From Bacteroides fragilis NCTC 9343 (lineage in GTDB: Bacteria > Bacteroidota > Bacteroidia > Bacteroidales > Bacteroidaceae), in NCBI RefSeq assembly GCF_000025985.1, contig NC_003228.3, forward strand, positions 5,022,001-5,086,000: a stretch of DNA of 64,000 nucleotides, in the 5' to 3' direction. Shown here piece by piece: positions 49,011 through 58,395 of the stretch (position 1 is its first letter; each line of letters begins with the position of its first letter). The position numbers and the translations under genes are program-made. Below the pieces are notes generated by a model. The model worked only from the letters and a program-made list of their open reading frames with translations, had not been told where the DNA came from and ran no database searches.

Positions 49011-49970
49011 TTATTTATAAATAATGATTTTCTGTGTTTCTTTTTTAAATTTCAAATTCATATTAATACAAATCTTTTCGATGACTTTAGAGGCAGGGTC
49101 ATCATAGCGCATATAACCCGTGAACAAGTCATTGCGAGCTACTTTCCTATCGAGTTCTACCGGAATGTGGTAAATATCATGAATAGCTTCTATTAAATCA
49201 TCCATACGCATGTCGACAAACTTATAACGCCCTTCATCCCAACTGATATTACCTATGTTCTTTAATATCACTTCATCTTTCTCGGGATGAAAAACAATCT
49301 GCTGCAAAGGTTTCATTTCAACTTTTCTCTGTGAAGCCTTCACATTGAAGTCAACCTTTCCACTAAAAAGAGTCACCTCCGCACCATCCTGACAGGTAGA
49401 CTGCACACGAAAGACCGTTCCTTTGACTTCGACAAATGCCTGATCGATATATACTTTAAAATTATGTCCTTTACGCTTAGTTACTTCAAAAGTAGACACT
49501 CCCTCCAGCCATACTTCCCGGTTACTCATAAAATCCTGTGAAAAACGAAGACGGCTCCCAGCCTGCATCCAGACTTTTGAACTGTCGGGAAGTACATACA
49601 ACCGGCTATTTGAAGAAACAACTTCAGTATACTCAATTATACGCTGTGAAGCTGTATGCCCTTTATCAAAAAAGAAAATACCACCTCCGATAATCAATAA
49701 AGCCGTAATACATGCGGCTAGTGCAACCCTCCAATATCTGAGTTGAAGTTTCTGACTACGCTCAACAGGAGCCTGGCATCTGGAGTCAATCTTATCCCAG
49801 ATCCTTCTTTCAATAGCACCATTTTCCACTATATTTTTTGCCGCATCGAATTGTTTTTTCATTTTCGTCTCCACAACATTCCAATGTGCCAGCTCTTCCA
49901 TTTCTTCCGAAGAAGACTCACCTGCAATCAATTTGCGGACAAGCCTATCATATTTATTAGAAATCTTCAT
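49011..49970 (-). CDS. FecR-family anti-sigma factor
   Basis: 319 aa from ATG 49970 (MKISNKYDRLVRKL); an in-frame TTG at 49991 is less likely. A cytoplasmic N-terminal part (about 1-80) should bind the sigma factor, one transmembrane helix lies near 83-105 (VALAACITALLIIGGGIFFF), then a periplasmic FecR domain (about 115-215, with EVWLEGVSTFEVTK and VEVKGTVFRVQ) and a C-terminal DUF4974-like domain that should contact the STN domain of the SusC transducer. Located between the ECF sigma gene (divergent) and SusC. Confidence 0.94.
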   Translation of the reverse strand: MKISNKYDRLVRKLIAGESSSEEMEELAHWNVVETKMKKQFDAAKNIVENGAIERRIWDKIDSRCQAPVERSQKLQLRYWRVALAACITALLIIGGGIFFFDKGHTASQRIIEYTEVVSSNSRLYVLPDSSKVWMQAGSRLRFSQDFMSNREVWLEGVSTFEVTKRKGHNFKVYIDQAFVEVKGTVFRVQSTCQDGAEVTLFSGKVDFNVKASQRKVEMKPLQQIVFHPEKDEVILKNIGNISWDEGRYKFVDMRMDDLIEAIHDIYHIPVELDRKVARNDLFTGYMRYDDPASKVIEKICINMNLKFKKETQKIIIYK

Positions 49971-50092
49971 ATTCTTTATATTTCTTTCCAAAAATCCAAG
50001 CTATATTTATAAATCTATCCATAAATACACTATTTATAAAATTCCCCCCTATATGTTTTCGGCTTTTTTTCTGTTTTATAAATTGAGTATGC

Positions 50093-50100
50093 TATATTTG
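50093..50100 (+). promoter_or_regulatory. Possible -7 element of the ECF sigma gene
   Basis: TATATTTG fits TAnnTTTG 20 bases before the ATG at 50121. No clear TTG at -33. Confidence 0.4.
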
Positions 50101-50120
50101 TAATTCAAACGTAACGCTTA

Positions 50121-50672
50121 ATGAACGAAAAAGAAGCAATTATTAAACTAAAGACCTGCAATGATAAAGCCGCCTTTGCATTCCTCTATCGCTCTTATTG
50201 GGCTAAGGTTTACAATTTTACGCGACTTTACATCACCTCTGCGGTCGATGTGGAAGAAATCGTTCAAGAAGTTTTTATTAAAATTTGGGAGAATCGGGAA
50301 GCTTTGGATGAAGAACAAAATTTTGCCGGATACTTATTTATCACGATGCGCAACCTTGTTTTCAACCGTTCCCGTAAGAATCTGAATGAACCCTTCTACC
50401 AACTATCAGTGATAGAAGCTGTCGAAGAATCATACGATATAGAAGAAGAATTGGACGCAGCCAATCTGCGCACACATATCTCAGCACTGATCTCAATGCT
50501 GCCTCCCCGGCAGCAGGAAGTGTTTCGTTTAAGCAGGGATGAGGAACTTTCTTATCGCGAAATTGCAGAAAGACTACAAATATCAGAAAGAACAGTGGAA
50601 CACCACATCTCCGATGCCCTAAAGTTTCTACGAAAAAACATCAAACTCTATTTACTGTTCCTTTCATTATAA
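50121..50672 (+). CDS. ECF-type RNA polymerase sigma factor
   Basis: 183 aa, Bacteroides sigma-70 family-1 type. Region 2 (about 14-85; FAFLYRSYWAKVYNFTRLYI then VEEIVQEVFIKIWENRE) and region 4 (about 115-172; LPPRQQEVFRLSRDEELSYREIAERLQISERTVEHHISDAL) are complete. It should be held by the FecR protein encoded divergently at 49970 and released on a signal from the SusC transducer to drive that SusCD-sulfatase operon. The divergent arrangement is less common than the sigma-FecR-SusC same-strand order. A hairpin (50681-50713) follows the gene. Confidence 0.95.
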   Translation: MNEKEAIIKLKTCNDKAAFAFLYRSYWAKVYNFTRLYITSAVDVEEIVQEVFIKIWENREALDEEQNFAGYLFITMRNLVFNRSRKNLNEPFYQLSVIEAVEESYDIEEELDAANLRTHISALISMLPPRQQEVFRLSRDEELSYREIAERLQISERTVEHHISDALKFLRKNIKLYLLFLSL

Positions 50673-50680
50673 ATGAAGTA

Positions 50681-50713
50681 GCGCTGCTCTTCCCCGTTGG
50701 GACAGAACAGCGC
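50681..50713 (+). terminator. Hairpin after the ECF sigma gene
   Basis: GCGCTG-C-TCT (50681-50690) pairs with AGA-A-CAGCGC (50704-50713). There is no strong T-run, so terminator use is only probable. Confidence 0.5.
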
Positions 50714-50915
50714 CGATCATCAGTTTTTTATGAAAAACGAAACTTTCTTTCATAGAGAGGTATTACACTTACATAACAATTCTCTCTTCACAGAGATACT
50801 ATTAACACTATATATAAACATGATGATTTTCATTAATAAATCAAAAATAAACATTTCTATAAAAATAAGAAATGGAAATCGACTAATAGAACAATTATGC
50901 CGATAAAAATGTTCT

Positions 50916-52154
50916 CTACATTTTTAGTAAACGTTTACTTAGATACCTTACCGGATACCAGACGGACAAGAATCCGACAGCAAAAACGGTAATAAATATC
51001 ACGATGACATCCCACAAATGTACACTGACCGGATAAGCATCAACTACAAAATTTCCTGCAGCACTACCTCCACCCAATGAAATAATCCCGTACGTCATCT
51101 GAACCCAGCACAACAGCAATCCGAGTACAATTCCGATTATGGCTCCATAAAAGGAAATCATACATCCTTCAAAAAGGAAAATACGCGAAACCAACCGATC
51201 ATTAGCTCCAAGCTTGCGAAGCGTATCCACATCTTCCTTTTTATCCAGAATAAGCATCGACAACGAACCTATCACATTAAAACAGGCAATCACTAAGATA
51301 AAAGTGAGAAACAAATATGAAACCAGTTTCTCTATCTCCATGATACGAAATACATCTTCCTGTTGTTCGTAGCGGTTACGAATAACAAAATCATCTCCCA
51401 GTTCTTTCTTAATCTTTGCTTTGACGAAGGAAAGATCAGAGCCGGGTTTTAACTTTAGTTCTATTGCAGACACTTCGGTAGTATAGTCAAGCAAACGTCG
51501 GGCAAAATCCAACGAAGTAAGAATATACTGTCCGTCATATTTCTGCTGATTGACCACAAACACAACACCGGGCGAATACAAATAATCCATATTAAAGGAA
51601 GCAGCCGGATTCGCCATATTAACCTTTCCGCTCCTTTTAGGAATATATATCTGCAACGGATCAACAAATCTGATTCCAGTCCCCAATGTAGAGACAAGCT
51701 CTATTCCCATCACCCCGTAATCAACAATAGAATCATTCAGCAAAAACTCACCTGCACCATAAAGGATACTATCTATCGCAGTCAACTGCTCAAAATTGTT
51801 TTGTACTCCCTTTATGACGGCCATCGTCTGGCGGTCCTTATATTGTACCATCGCATTCTCTTCAAGTGTTTCAGTCAGCACATCTACTTCCGGCATCTGC
51901 CGGATAGCTTGAATACGAGGGGCCTGTGCATCAAAAACTTTCCCTTCGGCAATCGTCACTTTCAGTTCCGGATCAAATACAGTAAACAGATCGGCCACTG
52001 TATCCTGAAAACCGTTGAATACGGAAAGTGTACACACCATCGCCATCGTAGCCAATGCCACTCCACACACAGAAATAGCAGAAATGATATTGATGGCATT
52101 GTGCTTTTTCTTTGAGAAAAGATATCGCCGGGCTATGTAGAAGGGGAGGTTCAC
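50916..52154 (-). CDS. Lipoprotein-releasing (LolC/LolE-type) ABC permease
   Basis: 412 aa, FtsX/MacB-like permease of the LolC/E family, which extracts lipoproteins from the inner membrane with LolD. N-terminal FYIARRYLFSKKKHNAINIISAISV leads into TM1 (about 20-45); a large periplasmic domain (about 50-275) is followed by three C-terminal helices (about 278-300, 325-350 and 375-400). The start is GTG (52154-52152), overlapping the rbfA stop as GTGA, so translation is probably coupled. The first gene downstream of rbfA in a - strand cluster; no LolD gene is adjacent. Confidence 0.92.
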   Translation of the reverse strand: MNLPFYIARRYLFSKKKHNAINIISAISVCGVALATMAMVCTLSVFNGFQDTVADLFTVFDPELKVTIAEGKVFDAQAPRIQAIRQMPEVDVLTETLEENAMVQYKDRQTMAVIKGVQNNFEQLTAIDSILYGAGEFLLNDSIVDYGVMGIELVSTLGTGIRFVDPLQIYIPKRSGKVNMANPAASFNMDYLYSPGVVFVVNQQKYDGQYILTSLDFARRLLDYTTEVSAIELKLKPGSDLSFVKAKIKKELGDDFVIRNRYEQQEDVFRIMEIEKLVSYLFLTFILVIACFNVIGSLSMLILDKKEDVDTLRKLGANDRLVSRIFLFEGCMISFYGAIIGIVLGLLLCWVQMTYGIISLGGGSAAGNFVVDAYPVSVHLWDVIVIFITVFAVGFLSVWYPVRYLSKRLLKM

Positions 52155-52483
52155 TTCAACAAAGCATCTATCTTTTCAATGTAGTCCAACGAATCATCCA
52201 CGAAAAACTTCAATTCAGGAATGATACGTAACTGATGACGAACACGAGTACCGAGTTCGAAACGAATGGACTTCATATTATTATTGATATTCTTTACCAT
52301 TTCTTCACTCTTTTCAGAAGGGAAGATACTAAGATATACACGAGCTATACTCATGTCGGGACTGATACGTACAGCACTTACTGATACCAGTACACCGGGC
52401 ATAGCTTTAGTCTGCAACAGGAAAATCTCACTGAGTTCTTTCTGTAACAGACGTGATATCTTGTTTTGTCTCGTTGTTTCCAT
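52151..52483 (-). CDS. rbfA: Ribosome-binding factor A
   Basis: 30S maturation factor, 110 aa, standard length. N-terminal TTRQNKISRLLQKELSEIF and the KH-like fold with VSVSAVRISPDMSIARVYLSIFP and RHQLRIIPELKFFVDDSLDY are family features. It overlaps the LolC/E gene by 4 bases. An isolated TAACTTTG (-7-like; - strand 52552-52545) may be part of its promoter. Confidence 0.95.
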   Translation of the reverse strand: METTRQNKISRLLQKELSEIFLLQTKAMPGVLVSVSAVRISPDMSIARVYLSIFPSEKSEEMVKNINNNMKSIRFELGTRVRHQLRIIPELKFFVDDSLDYIEKIDALLK

Positions 52484-52803
52484 AAATTTTTCTACGTAAT
52501 TATTTTATCAAACAAGCAATTAGTACTTGTTACAATAGAACACAAAGTTATAGAAATATATCGTTTGATAGGCCAATAATATGTTATTTTTAATTTTCAT
52601 TATTGAATTATTATTCAAAAAACGATCTTCACGGAAAGCACATAAGCAGACGTTACAAGAAAACATACACTTTTGAAATAAAATGTCGGTCTGAAATAAA
52701 CCGACTCTACAGAAAAGATTTAAAGCAATTATCAACGAATACAAGAAGATGGACAGCCAGCTATTACAATCACTTATCACAGCCCAAACAACGAAAAATC
52801 ATT
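52484..52803. other. Non-coding gap between O-methyltransferase and rbfA
   Basis: 320 AT-rich bases. The only signal seen is TAACTTTG on the - strand (52552-52545), a possible -7 element for rbfA. Confidence 0.5.
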
Positions 52804-53442
52804 CTACTTTTTACGAATTATAGTCAACCCGTCACGTAAAGGCAGAATTACTTTTTCTACCCGTTCATCATGTGCCACCAACTCATTGAAAGCCTTGATT
52901 CCGATCGTCTGGTGATCATTGCTATGTGGTTCTTCAAGCACATGACCATCCCACAAAGTGTTATCAGCTATGATATAACCTCCTACAGAAAGATGTGCAA
53001 GAGTCATTTCATAATAATCAATATACTTACGTTTGTCACCATCCACAAAAGCAAGATCAAACGTAATGCCCAATGCAGGTATTAACCGGAGAGCATCCCC
53101 AATATAAAATTTAATTTTATCAGCATAAGCTGAGTTTTCGAGCCAGGGACGGGTAAAGTCTTCTTGTTCATCATTAATCTCGAATGTGTGAAGCATTCCG
53201 CCCTCCTCAAGCCCCTCGGCCAGACAAAGAGCGGAATAGCCACTATAAGTCCCTATTTCCAATATTTGGCGAGGCCGTATCATACGAACAAACATCTTCA
53301 ACATACGTCCCTGCAGATGACCGGAAGCCATACGAGGACGCAGGAGTTTAACATGCGTATCCCGATAAAGAGATTTCAGGTATTCACCTTCCTCATCGAT
53401 ATGCTGCAAGATATATTCGTCTAAAAGATCGGTCTCTTTCAT
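52804..53442 (-). CDS. Class I SAM-dependent O-methyltransferase
   Basis: 212 aa, Methyltransf_3 (COMT-like) family. Motif I is ILEIGTYSGYSALCLAEGL (about 60-78), and the metal/substrate-binding segment is DLAFVDGDKRKYIDYYE, followed by IIADNTLWDGHV. Related enzymes methylate catechol-like hydroxyls with a divalent metal; the substrate here is unknown. Located 8 bases after pyk in a - strand cluster. Confidence 0.93.
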   Translation of the reverse strand: MKETDLLDEYILQHIDEEGEYLKSLYRDTHVKLLRPRMASGHLQGRMLKMFVRMIRPRQILEIGTYSGYSALCLAEGLEEGGMLHTFEINDEQEDFTRPWLENSAYADKIKFYIGDALRLIPALGITFDLAFVDGDKRKYIDYYEMTLAHLSVGGYIIADNTLWDGHVLEEPHSNDHQTIGIKAFNELVAHDERVEKVILPLRDGLTIIRKK

Positions 53443-53450
53443 CTCGTCTC

Positions 53451-54908
53451 TTATAAATAACGGTTGCTATTAGGCAACACACTATCACCGGCATGCTTCA
53501 AAGCATCTTCCACGACATTGATTTCGAGGAAAGAAGTCTGCGTTCCGGCTTTACCGCTACTCAGATAACCCACCATATCAGTTGGATGCAAACGTCCTTC
53601 TTTCAACAAACGGCGCAGAGCTGCAAAATAGTACTCCTGCCCGTTGGCAAGTTCAGGCATATAAATCGCTTCCACACCATAAGAAAGTGCAAGGTGACGC
53701 ATAGTCTTCTCCTTATAACAAATTGCAAGTACCGGATATTTACCACGGAAAGCTGCTAAATTGCGTGCAGTACGCCCCTGATAGCTATCCGTAATGATGG
53801 CACGTATCTTTAGCTTAGTAGTTGCTTTTACAGCTTGTTTAGCAAGGAAAGCTGTGACATCATTACTGTTTTCGTCCAAAGGAATGCGAATGTCATTCTC
53901 CTCCAACTTGTCCTTCTCAGCCTGTGCAGCAATCTTAGTCATCGTTTTCACGGCCTCTACAGGATATTTGCCATAGGCAGTCTCACCACTCAACATCAAA
54001 GCGTCTGTACGATAATAGATTGCATTGGCAATATCGGTTACTTCCGCACGAGTCGGACGTGGATTATTAATCATCGTATGCAACATTTGTGTTGCCACGA
54101 TTACCGGTTTTTTGGCAAGGATACATTTGCGTATCAACATACGCTGAATTCCCGGAATACGTTCCTGCGGTACTTCAATACCCAAGTCACCACGAGCTAC
54201 CATTACTCCATCGGCAACTTCCAGGATCTCATCAATGTTATCGACACCTTCCTGATTTTCGATCTTGGCAATAATGCGGATATCACTATTGTGAGCGTCC
54301 AGTATTCCACGGATATCAAGCACATCCTGGCGGTTACGCACAAAAGAATGAGCAATGAAATCGATATCTTTCTCTATGGCATAAAGGATGTTATTACGAT
54401 CTTTCTCGGTTAAAGAGGGGAGATTGATACGAACACCCGGAACGTTTACACTCTTACGGCTCCCCAAAGTTGCCTCGTTCTGGACTTCACAAAGTAAGTA
54501 TTCGGTTGTTTTATCAATAACTCGCAATTCAAGGTCACCATCATCTATCAAAATAGTCCCCCCTACATTCAGGTCATGCACAAAATTCGGATATGAAACG
54601 GCAATGCATTCACGGGTAGTCTCACGATCGGGATCTCCTACGATTTTAACTTTCTCACCGATCTGATAAAGTATGGGGTCCGCATTGGCAGTGGTACGCA
54701 CTTCCGGTCCCTTGGTATCCATAAGGATGGCAATGCGATTGGATACGGCACGCACATTGGCAATCAACGCCTCAAAACCTTCACGACTGGCGTGGGCTGT
54801 GTTCATACGAACCACATTCATCCCTGCATCAAACAACTCTTTTATAAAATCTACATCGCAACGTCTGTCTGAGATGGAAGCTACGATTTTAGTCTGTTTC
54901 AGCAACAT
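53451..54908 (-). CDS. pyk: Pyruvate kinase
   Basis: PEP + ADP to pyruvate + ATP, the last glycolytic step. 485 aa. TKIVASISDRRCD at the N terminus, MNTAHAS and MDTKGPEVR (active site), the B-domain insert, then KIENQEGVDNIDEIL (catalytic Lys) and MVARGDLGIEVP (metal binding), ATQMLHTMINNPRPTRAEVTDIANA, and a C-terminal regulatory domain. Cytoplasmic; 27 bases after aroQ and probably co-transcribed. Confidence 0.97.
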   Translation of the reverse strand: MLLKQTKIVASISDRRCDVDFIKELFDAGMNVVRMNTAHASREGFEALIANVRAVSNRIAILMDTKGPEVRTTANADPILYQIGEKVKIVGDPDRETTRECIAVSYPNFVHDLNVGGTILIDDGDLELRVIDKTTEYLLCEVQNEATLGSRKSVNVPGVRINLPSLTEKDRNNILYAIEKDIDFIAHSFVRNRQDVLDIRGILDAHNSDIRIIAKIENQEGVDNIDEILEVADGVMVARGDLGIEVPQERIPGIQRMLIRKCILAKKPVIVATQMLHTMINNPRPTRAEVTDIANAIYYRTDALMLSGETAYGKYPVEAVKTMTKIAAQAEKDKLEENDIRIPLDENSNDVTAFLAKQAVKATTKLKIRAIITDSYQGRTARNLAAFRGKYPVLAICYKEKTMRHLALSYGVEAIYMPELANGQEYYFAALRRLLKEGRLHPTDMVGYLSSGKAGTQTSFLEINVVEDALKHAGDSVLPNSNRYL

Positions 54909-54935
54909 AATCTATCTACCTATTTATATTTATAC

Positions 54936-55355
54936 CTATTTATCTAATAAAGCTTCGAGTGCCAGACGATATGAGTTCAATCCAAATCCACAAATAACAC
55001 CTTTACAAGCACAAGCAATCATAGATACATGGCGGAACTGCTCACGGGCATGAACATTGGATATATGAACTTCAACTACAGGAGAGGTTACGGAGCGGAT
55101 AGCGTCCTGCAAAGCAATGGAAGTGTGTGTATAAGCTCCTGCGTTCAATATGATCCCATCCACATCGAATCCGGTTTGCTGAATAATATCTATGATTTCC
55201 CCTTCAACATTCGACTGGAAATAGCCCAATTCCACATCGGGATATTTTTTACGAAGTTCAGCCAAATACTCTTCAAATGTAACGCTTCCATATATAGAAG
55301 GTTCACGCTTGCCCAAAAGATTAATATTGGGACCATTAATAATTTGTATCCTCAT
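54936..55355 (-). CDS. aroQ: 3-Dehydroquinate dehydratase, type II
   Basis: Third step of the shikimate pathway. 139 aa, the family length. Motifs: IINGPNINLLGKREPSIYG (with the catalytic Tyr), QSNVEGEIID, ILNAGAYTHTSIALQDAI and VEVHISNVHAREQFRHVS (catalytic His), then GFGLNSYRLAL. Divergent from xerD. Confidence 0.97.
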   Translation of the reverse strand: MRIQIINGPNINLLGKREPSIYGSVTFEEYLAELRKKYPDVELGYFQSNVEGEIIDIIQQTGFDVDGIILNAGAYTHTSIALQDAIRSVTSPVVEVHISNVHAREQFRHVSMIACACKGVICGFGLNSYRLALEALLDK

Positions 55356-55377
55356 AACACAATCCTGCTATTTTTAA

Positions 55378-55418
55378 TACCTTTGTCTTCGAGAACAATA
55401 TTTCAAGGTGCAAAGGTA
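55378..55418. promoter_or_regulatory. Divergent -7 elements for xerD and aroQ
   Basis: TACCTTTG occurs on the + strand (55378-55385, towards xerD) and on the - strand (55418-55411, towards aroQ). Neither has a good TTG at -33. Confidence 0.5.
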
Positions 55419-55428
55419 GAAAAAAGAA

Positions 55429-56382
55429 ATGAAATTAGAGGAAAAAACAAAAAAGAAGGATGAGCAAGGGCTGATTATCAAAAAGTACCAACAGTATCTG
55501 AAACTGGAAAAGTCCTTATCCAAAAACACACTGGAGGCTTACTTGACAGACCTGGAGAAGTTACTAAGTTTTCTATCAGCCGAAGGCGTGGAGATACTTG
55601 AAGTCAGCCTGACAGATCTTCAACGCTTTGCTGCCGGATTACATGATATTGGTATCCACGCCCGTTCACAGGCACGTATCATTTCAGGTATTAAATCCTT
55701 TTTCCACTTTTTGATTATAGCTGATTATATAGAAGCCGATCCCAGCGAATTGCTGGAAGGTCCCAAAATCGGATTTAAACTTCCGGAAGTACTGACTGTA
55801 GAAGAAATAGACCGGATTATTTCGACAATAGACCTGAGTAAGAACGAAGGGCAACGAAATCGGGCAATCCTGGAAACGCTTTACAGCTGTGGATTACGGG
55901 TTTCCGAGTTAACCGGACTAAAACTATCAGACTTGTACTTTGACGAAGGTTTCATTAAAGTAGAAGGAAAGGGCAGCAAGCAACGATTAGTCCCTATCTC
56001 TCCCAAAGCGATCCAGGAAATAAAGCTTTATTTCTTGGATCGAAATCGGATCAATATAAAAAAAGATCATGAAGATTATCTGTTTTTAAGCAGGCGAGGT
56101 ACCCATTTATCACGAATCATGATCTTTCATCTCATCAAAGAGCTGGCCGATATGGCGGGAATTACCAAAAATATCAGTCCGCACACATTCCGCCACTCCT
56201 TTGCGACACACTTACTTGAAGGAGGCGCCAATCTGCGGGCTATCCAATGCATGTTGGGGCATGAGTCTATTTCGACTACCGAAATCTACACCCACATCGA
56301 CCGCAATATGTTGCGAAGTGAAATCATAGAACATCATCCACGCAACATCAAATACCGACAAGAAAAAAAGCCGTTTCGGTAA
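55429..56382 (+). CDS. xerD: Tyrosine recombinase XerD
   Basis: Site-specific recombinase for chromosome dimer resolution at dif. 317 aa. The N-terminal SAM-like core-binding domain (about 15-105) and catalytic domain carry Arg157, His252, Arg255, His278 and nucleophile Tyr287, with the RHSFATHLLEGGANLRAIQCMLGHESISTTEIYTH block of true XerC/D proteins. I therefore see it as the housekeeping enzyme, not a dedicated invertase for the SusC segments. Confidence 0.93.
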   Translation: MKLEEKTKKKDEQGLIIKKYQQYLKLEKSLSKNTLEAYLTDLEKLLSFLSAEGVEILEVSLTDLQRFAAGLHDIGIHARSQARIISGIKSFFHFLIIADYIEADPSELLEGPKIGFKLPEVLTVEEIDRIISTIDLSKNEGQRNRAILETLYSCGLRVSELTGLKLSDLYFDEGFIKVEGKGSKQRLVPISPKAIQEIKLYFLDRNRINIKKDHEDYLFLSRRGTHLSRIMIFHLIKELADMAGITKNISPHTFRHSFATHLLEGGANLRAIQCMLGHESISTTEIYTHIDRNMLRSEIIEHHPRNIKYRQEKKPFR

Positions 56383-56482
56383 ACAATAGAGGCTGATTTG
56401 GTGTTGTTTAAGAAGGAAAATAGTGCTAAACAACCCGTAAACACGATAGTTTTCATTAAATTATAATAAAATTAAGAGTGTA

Positions 56483-56514
56483 TTTGCCTAAATGTATAAG
56501 AATTAATATCTTTG
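56483..56514 (+). promoter_or_regulatory. Promoter of the TPR lipoprotein gene
   Basis: TTTG (56483-56486), 20 bp, TATCTTTG (56507-56514), 78 bases before the ATG at 56593. Confidence 0.8.
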
Positions 56515-56592
56515 CGTGGCATTTATGGGCAATCCACAGATGCATATTGAATAGACAAAATTTCAATTACAAACATTTAATTTATACCTAAA

Positions 56593-58284
56593 ATGATCAA
56601 GAAGTTGTATTTGCCTTTACTTATGGCATTGGTTGTTGCATTGTCATCATGTAGCAACAAAATGGGTGCACTGTCATCTGATTACTTCACTACGACTCCT
56701 CAGGTACTGGAAGCTGTAGGTGGTAAAGTTCCTGTGACTATCAACGGAAAGTTCCCTGAAAAGTATTTCAAAAAGAACGCAGTTGTTGAAGTAACTCCGG
56801 TTCTGAAATGGGAGGGTGGACAAGTTAAAGGACAGCCTGCCGTATTCCAGGGTGAAAAGGTAGAAGGTAACGACCAGACTATCTCTTACAAGATGGGTGG
56901 TAATTACACGATGAAAACTACATTCGACTACGTTCCTGAAATGGCAAAATCTGAACTTTACCTTGAGTTCAACGCAAAAGTCGGAAAGAAAACAATCGCT
57001 ATCCCTGCTGTAAAAATCGCAGACGGTGTGATCTCTACTTCTGAATTGATTAACAACACTTTGAGCAGTGCTAATCCGGCTTTGGGTGACGACGCTTTCC
57101 AACGTATCATCAAAGAAGCACACAACGCTAACATTATGTTCCTTATCCAACAGGCTAACATCCGCTCAAGCGAATTGAAGACTGCTAAGGAATTCAACAA
57201 AGAAGTTGCTAATGTAAACGATGCTGAAAACAAGAAGATCAGCAATATCGAAATTTCTGCTTACGCTTCTCCCGATGGTGGTGTGAAGTTGAATACAGGG
57301 TTGGCTGAAAACCGTGAAGGTAACACAACCAAACTGATCAACAAAGACCTGAAGAAAGCTAAAATTGAAGTTCCGGTTGATGCTAAATATACTGCACAGG
57401 ACTGGGAAGGTTTCCAAGAACTGGTTTCTAAATCAAACATTCAGGATAAAGAATTGATCCTTCGCGTTTTGTCTATGTATCAGGATCCTGAACAAAGAGA
57501 AACTGAAATTAAGAACATCTCTTCTGTTTACAAAACTTTGGCTGACGAAATCTTGCCGCAGTTGCGTCGTTCTCGTTTGACTTTGAACTATGAAATCATC
57601 GGTAAGTCTGACGAAGAAATCGCTAATCTGGCTGCAACAGATCCGAAACAGTTGAACGTAGAGGAAATTCTGTACGCTGCTACACTGACTAACGACCCGG
57701 CTAAGAAAGCTGACATCTATACTAAAGCTTCTCAGCAGTTCCCGAATGACTATCGTGCATTCAACAACTTGGGTAAACTGGCTTATCAGGCAGGTGATCT
57801 GGACAAAGCTCAATCATACGTGAAGAAAGCAGAAAGCATTAAATCTGCACCTGAAGTAAACATGAACTTAGGTCTGATCGCTCTTGCTAAAGGTGACAAA
57901 GCTGCTGCTGAATCTTACTTAGGCAAGGCTGCCGGTGCAAAAGAACTGAACGAAACACTGGGTAACCTGTACGTAGCTCAGGGACAATACGAAAGAGCAG
58001 TTAACGCATTTGGTGATACTAAAACAAACAGTGCTGCTTTGGCACAGATCCTTGCTAAGGACTACAACAAAGCTAAAAACACATTGGCCGGTATCGCAAC
58101 TCCGGATGCTTACACAGACTACCTGATGGCTGTTCTGGGTGCAAGAACTAACAACACTTCTATGCTGACAAGCAGCTTGAAGAGTGCTGTAGCTAAAAAC
58201 CCGGCTCTGGCTAAGAAAGCTGCTACAGATCTTGAGTTCGCTAAATATTATACGAATGCAGATTTCATGAGCATCGTAAAATAA
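56593..58284 (+). CDS. Abundant TPR-containing envelope lipoprotein
   Basis: 563 aa. Lipoprotein signal with lipobox L-S-S-C (Cys20). A beta-rich N-terminal region (about 35-160) precedes an OmpA-like stretch (IEISAYASPDGGVKLNTGLAENR, about 215-240) and TPR repeats (about 380-500; FNNLGKLAYQAGDLDKAQSYVKKAESI and NMNLGLIALAKGDKAAAESYLGKA). Codon use is as biased as in pckA, and it has a strong promoter and terminator, so it is probably one of the more abundant envelope proteins. A peptidoglycan-linked structural role is possible, not shown. Confidence 0.88.
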   Translation: MIKKLYLPLLMALVVALSSCSNKMGALSSDYFTTTPQVLEAVGGKVPVTINGKFPEKYFKKNAVVEVTPVLKWEGGQVKGQPAVFQGEKVEGNDQTISYKMGGNYTMKTTFDYVPEMAKSELYLEFNAKVGKKTIAIPAVKIADGVISTSELINNTLSSANPALGDDAFQRIIKEAHNANIMFLIQQANIRSSELKTAKEFNKEVANVNDAENKKISNIEISAYASPDGGVKLNTGLAENREGNTTKLINKDLKKAKIEVPVDAKYTAQDWEGFQELVSKSNIQDKELILRVLSMYQDPEQRETEIKNISSVYKTLADEILPQLRRSRLTLNYEIIGKSDEEIANLAATDPKQLNVEEILYAATLTNDPAKKADIYTKASQQFPNDYRAFNNLGKLAYQAGDLDKAQSYVKKAESIKSAPEVNMNLGLIALAKGDKAAAESYLGKAAGAKELNETLGNLYVAQGQYERAVNAFGDTKTNSAALAQILAKDYNKAKNTLAGIATPDAYTDYLMAVLGARTNNTSMLTSSLKSAVAKNPALAKKAATDLEFAKYYTNADFMSIVK

Positions 58285-58317
58285 GCGAGACTTCATTGAG
58301 CAAAACATAAAAAAGAG

Positions 58318-58358
58318 AGTTGTCCGTCACACAAATGACGGACAATTCTTTTTTTTTA
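58318..58358 (+). terminator. Terminator of the TPR lipoprotein gene
   Basis: TTGTCCGTCA (58320-58329) pairs with TGACGGACAA (58336-58345), followed by TTC and a run of nine T. Confidence 0.95.
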
Positions 58359-58395
58359 TCCACAAAACCCTTACTTTCGCAAAAAAGAATGAAGA

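Noticed and set aside
55429..56382. XerD as the dedicated invertase for the three SusC switches
   Set aside because: Its sequence is that of housekeeping XerD and it lies 30 kb away; a role is not excluded but nothing here supports it.
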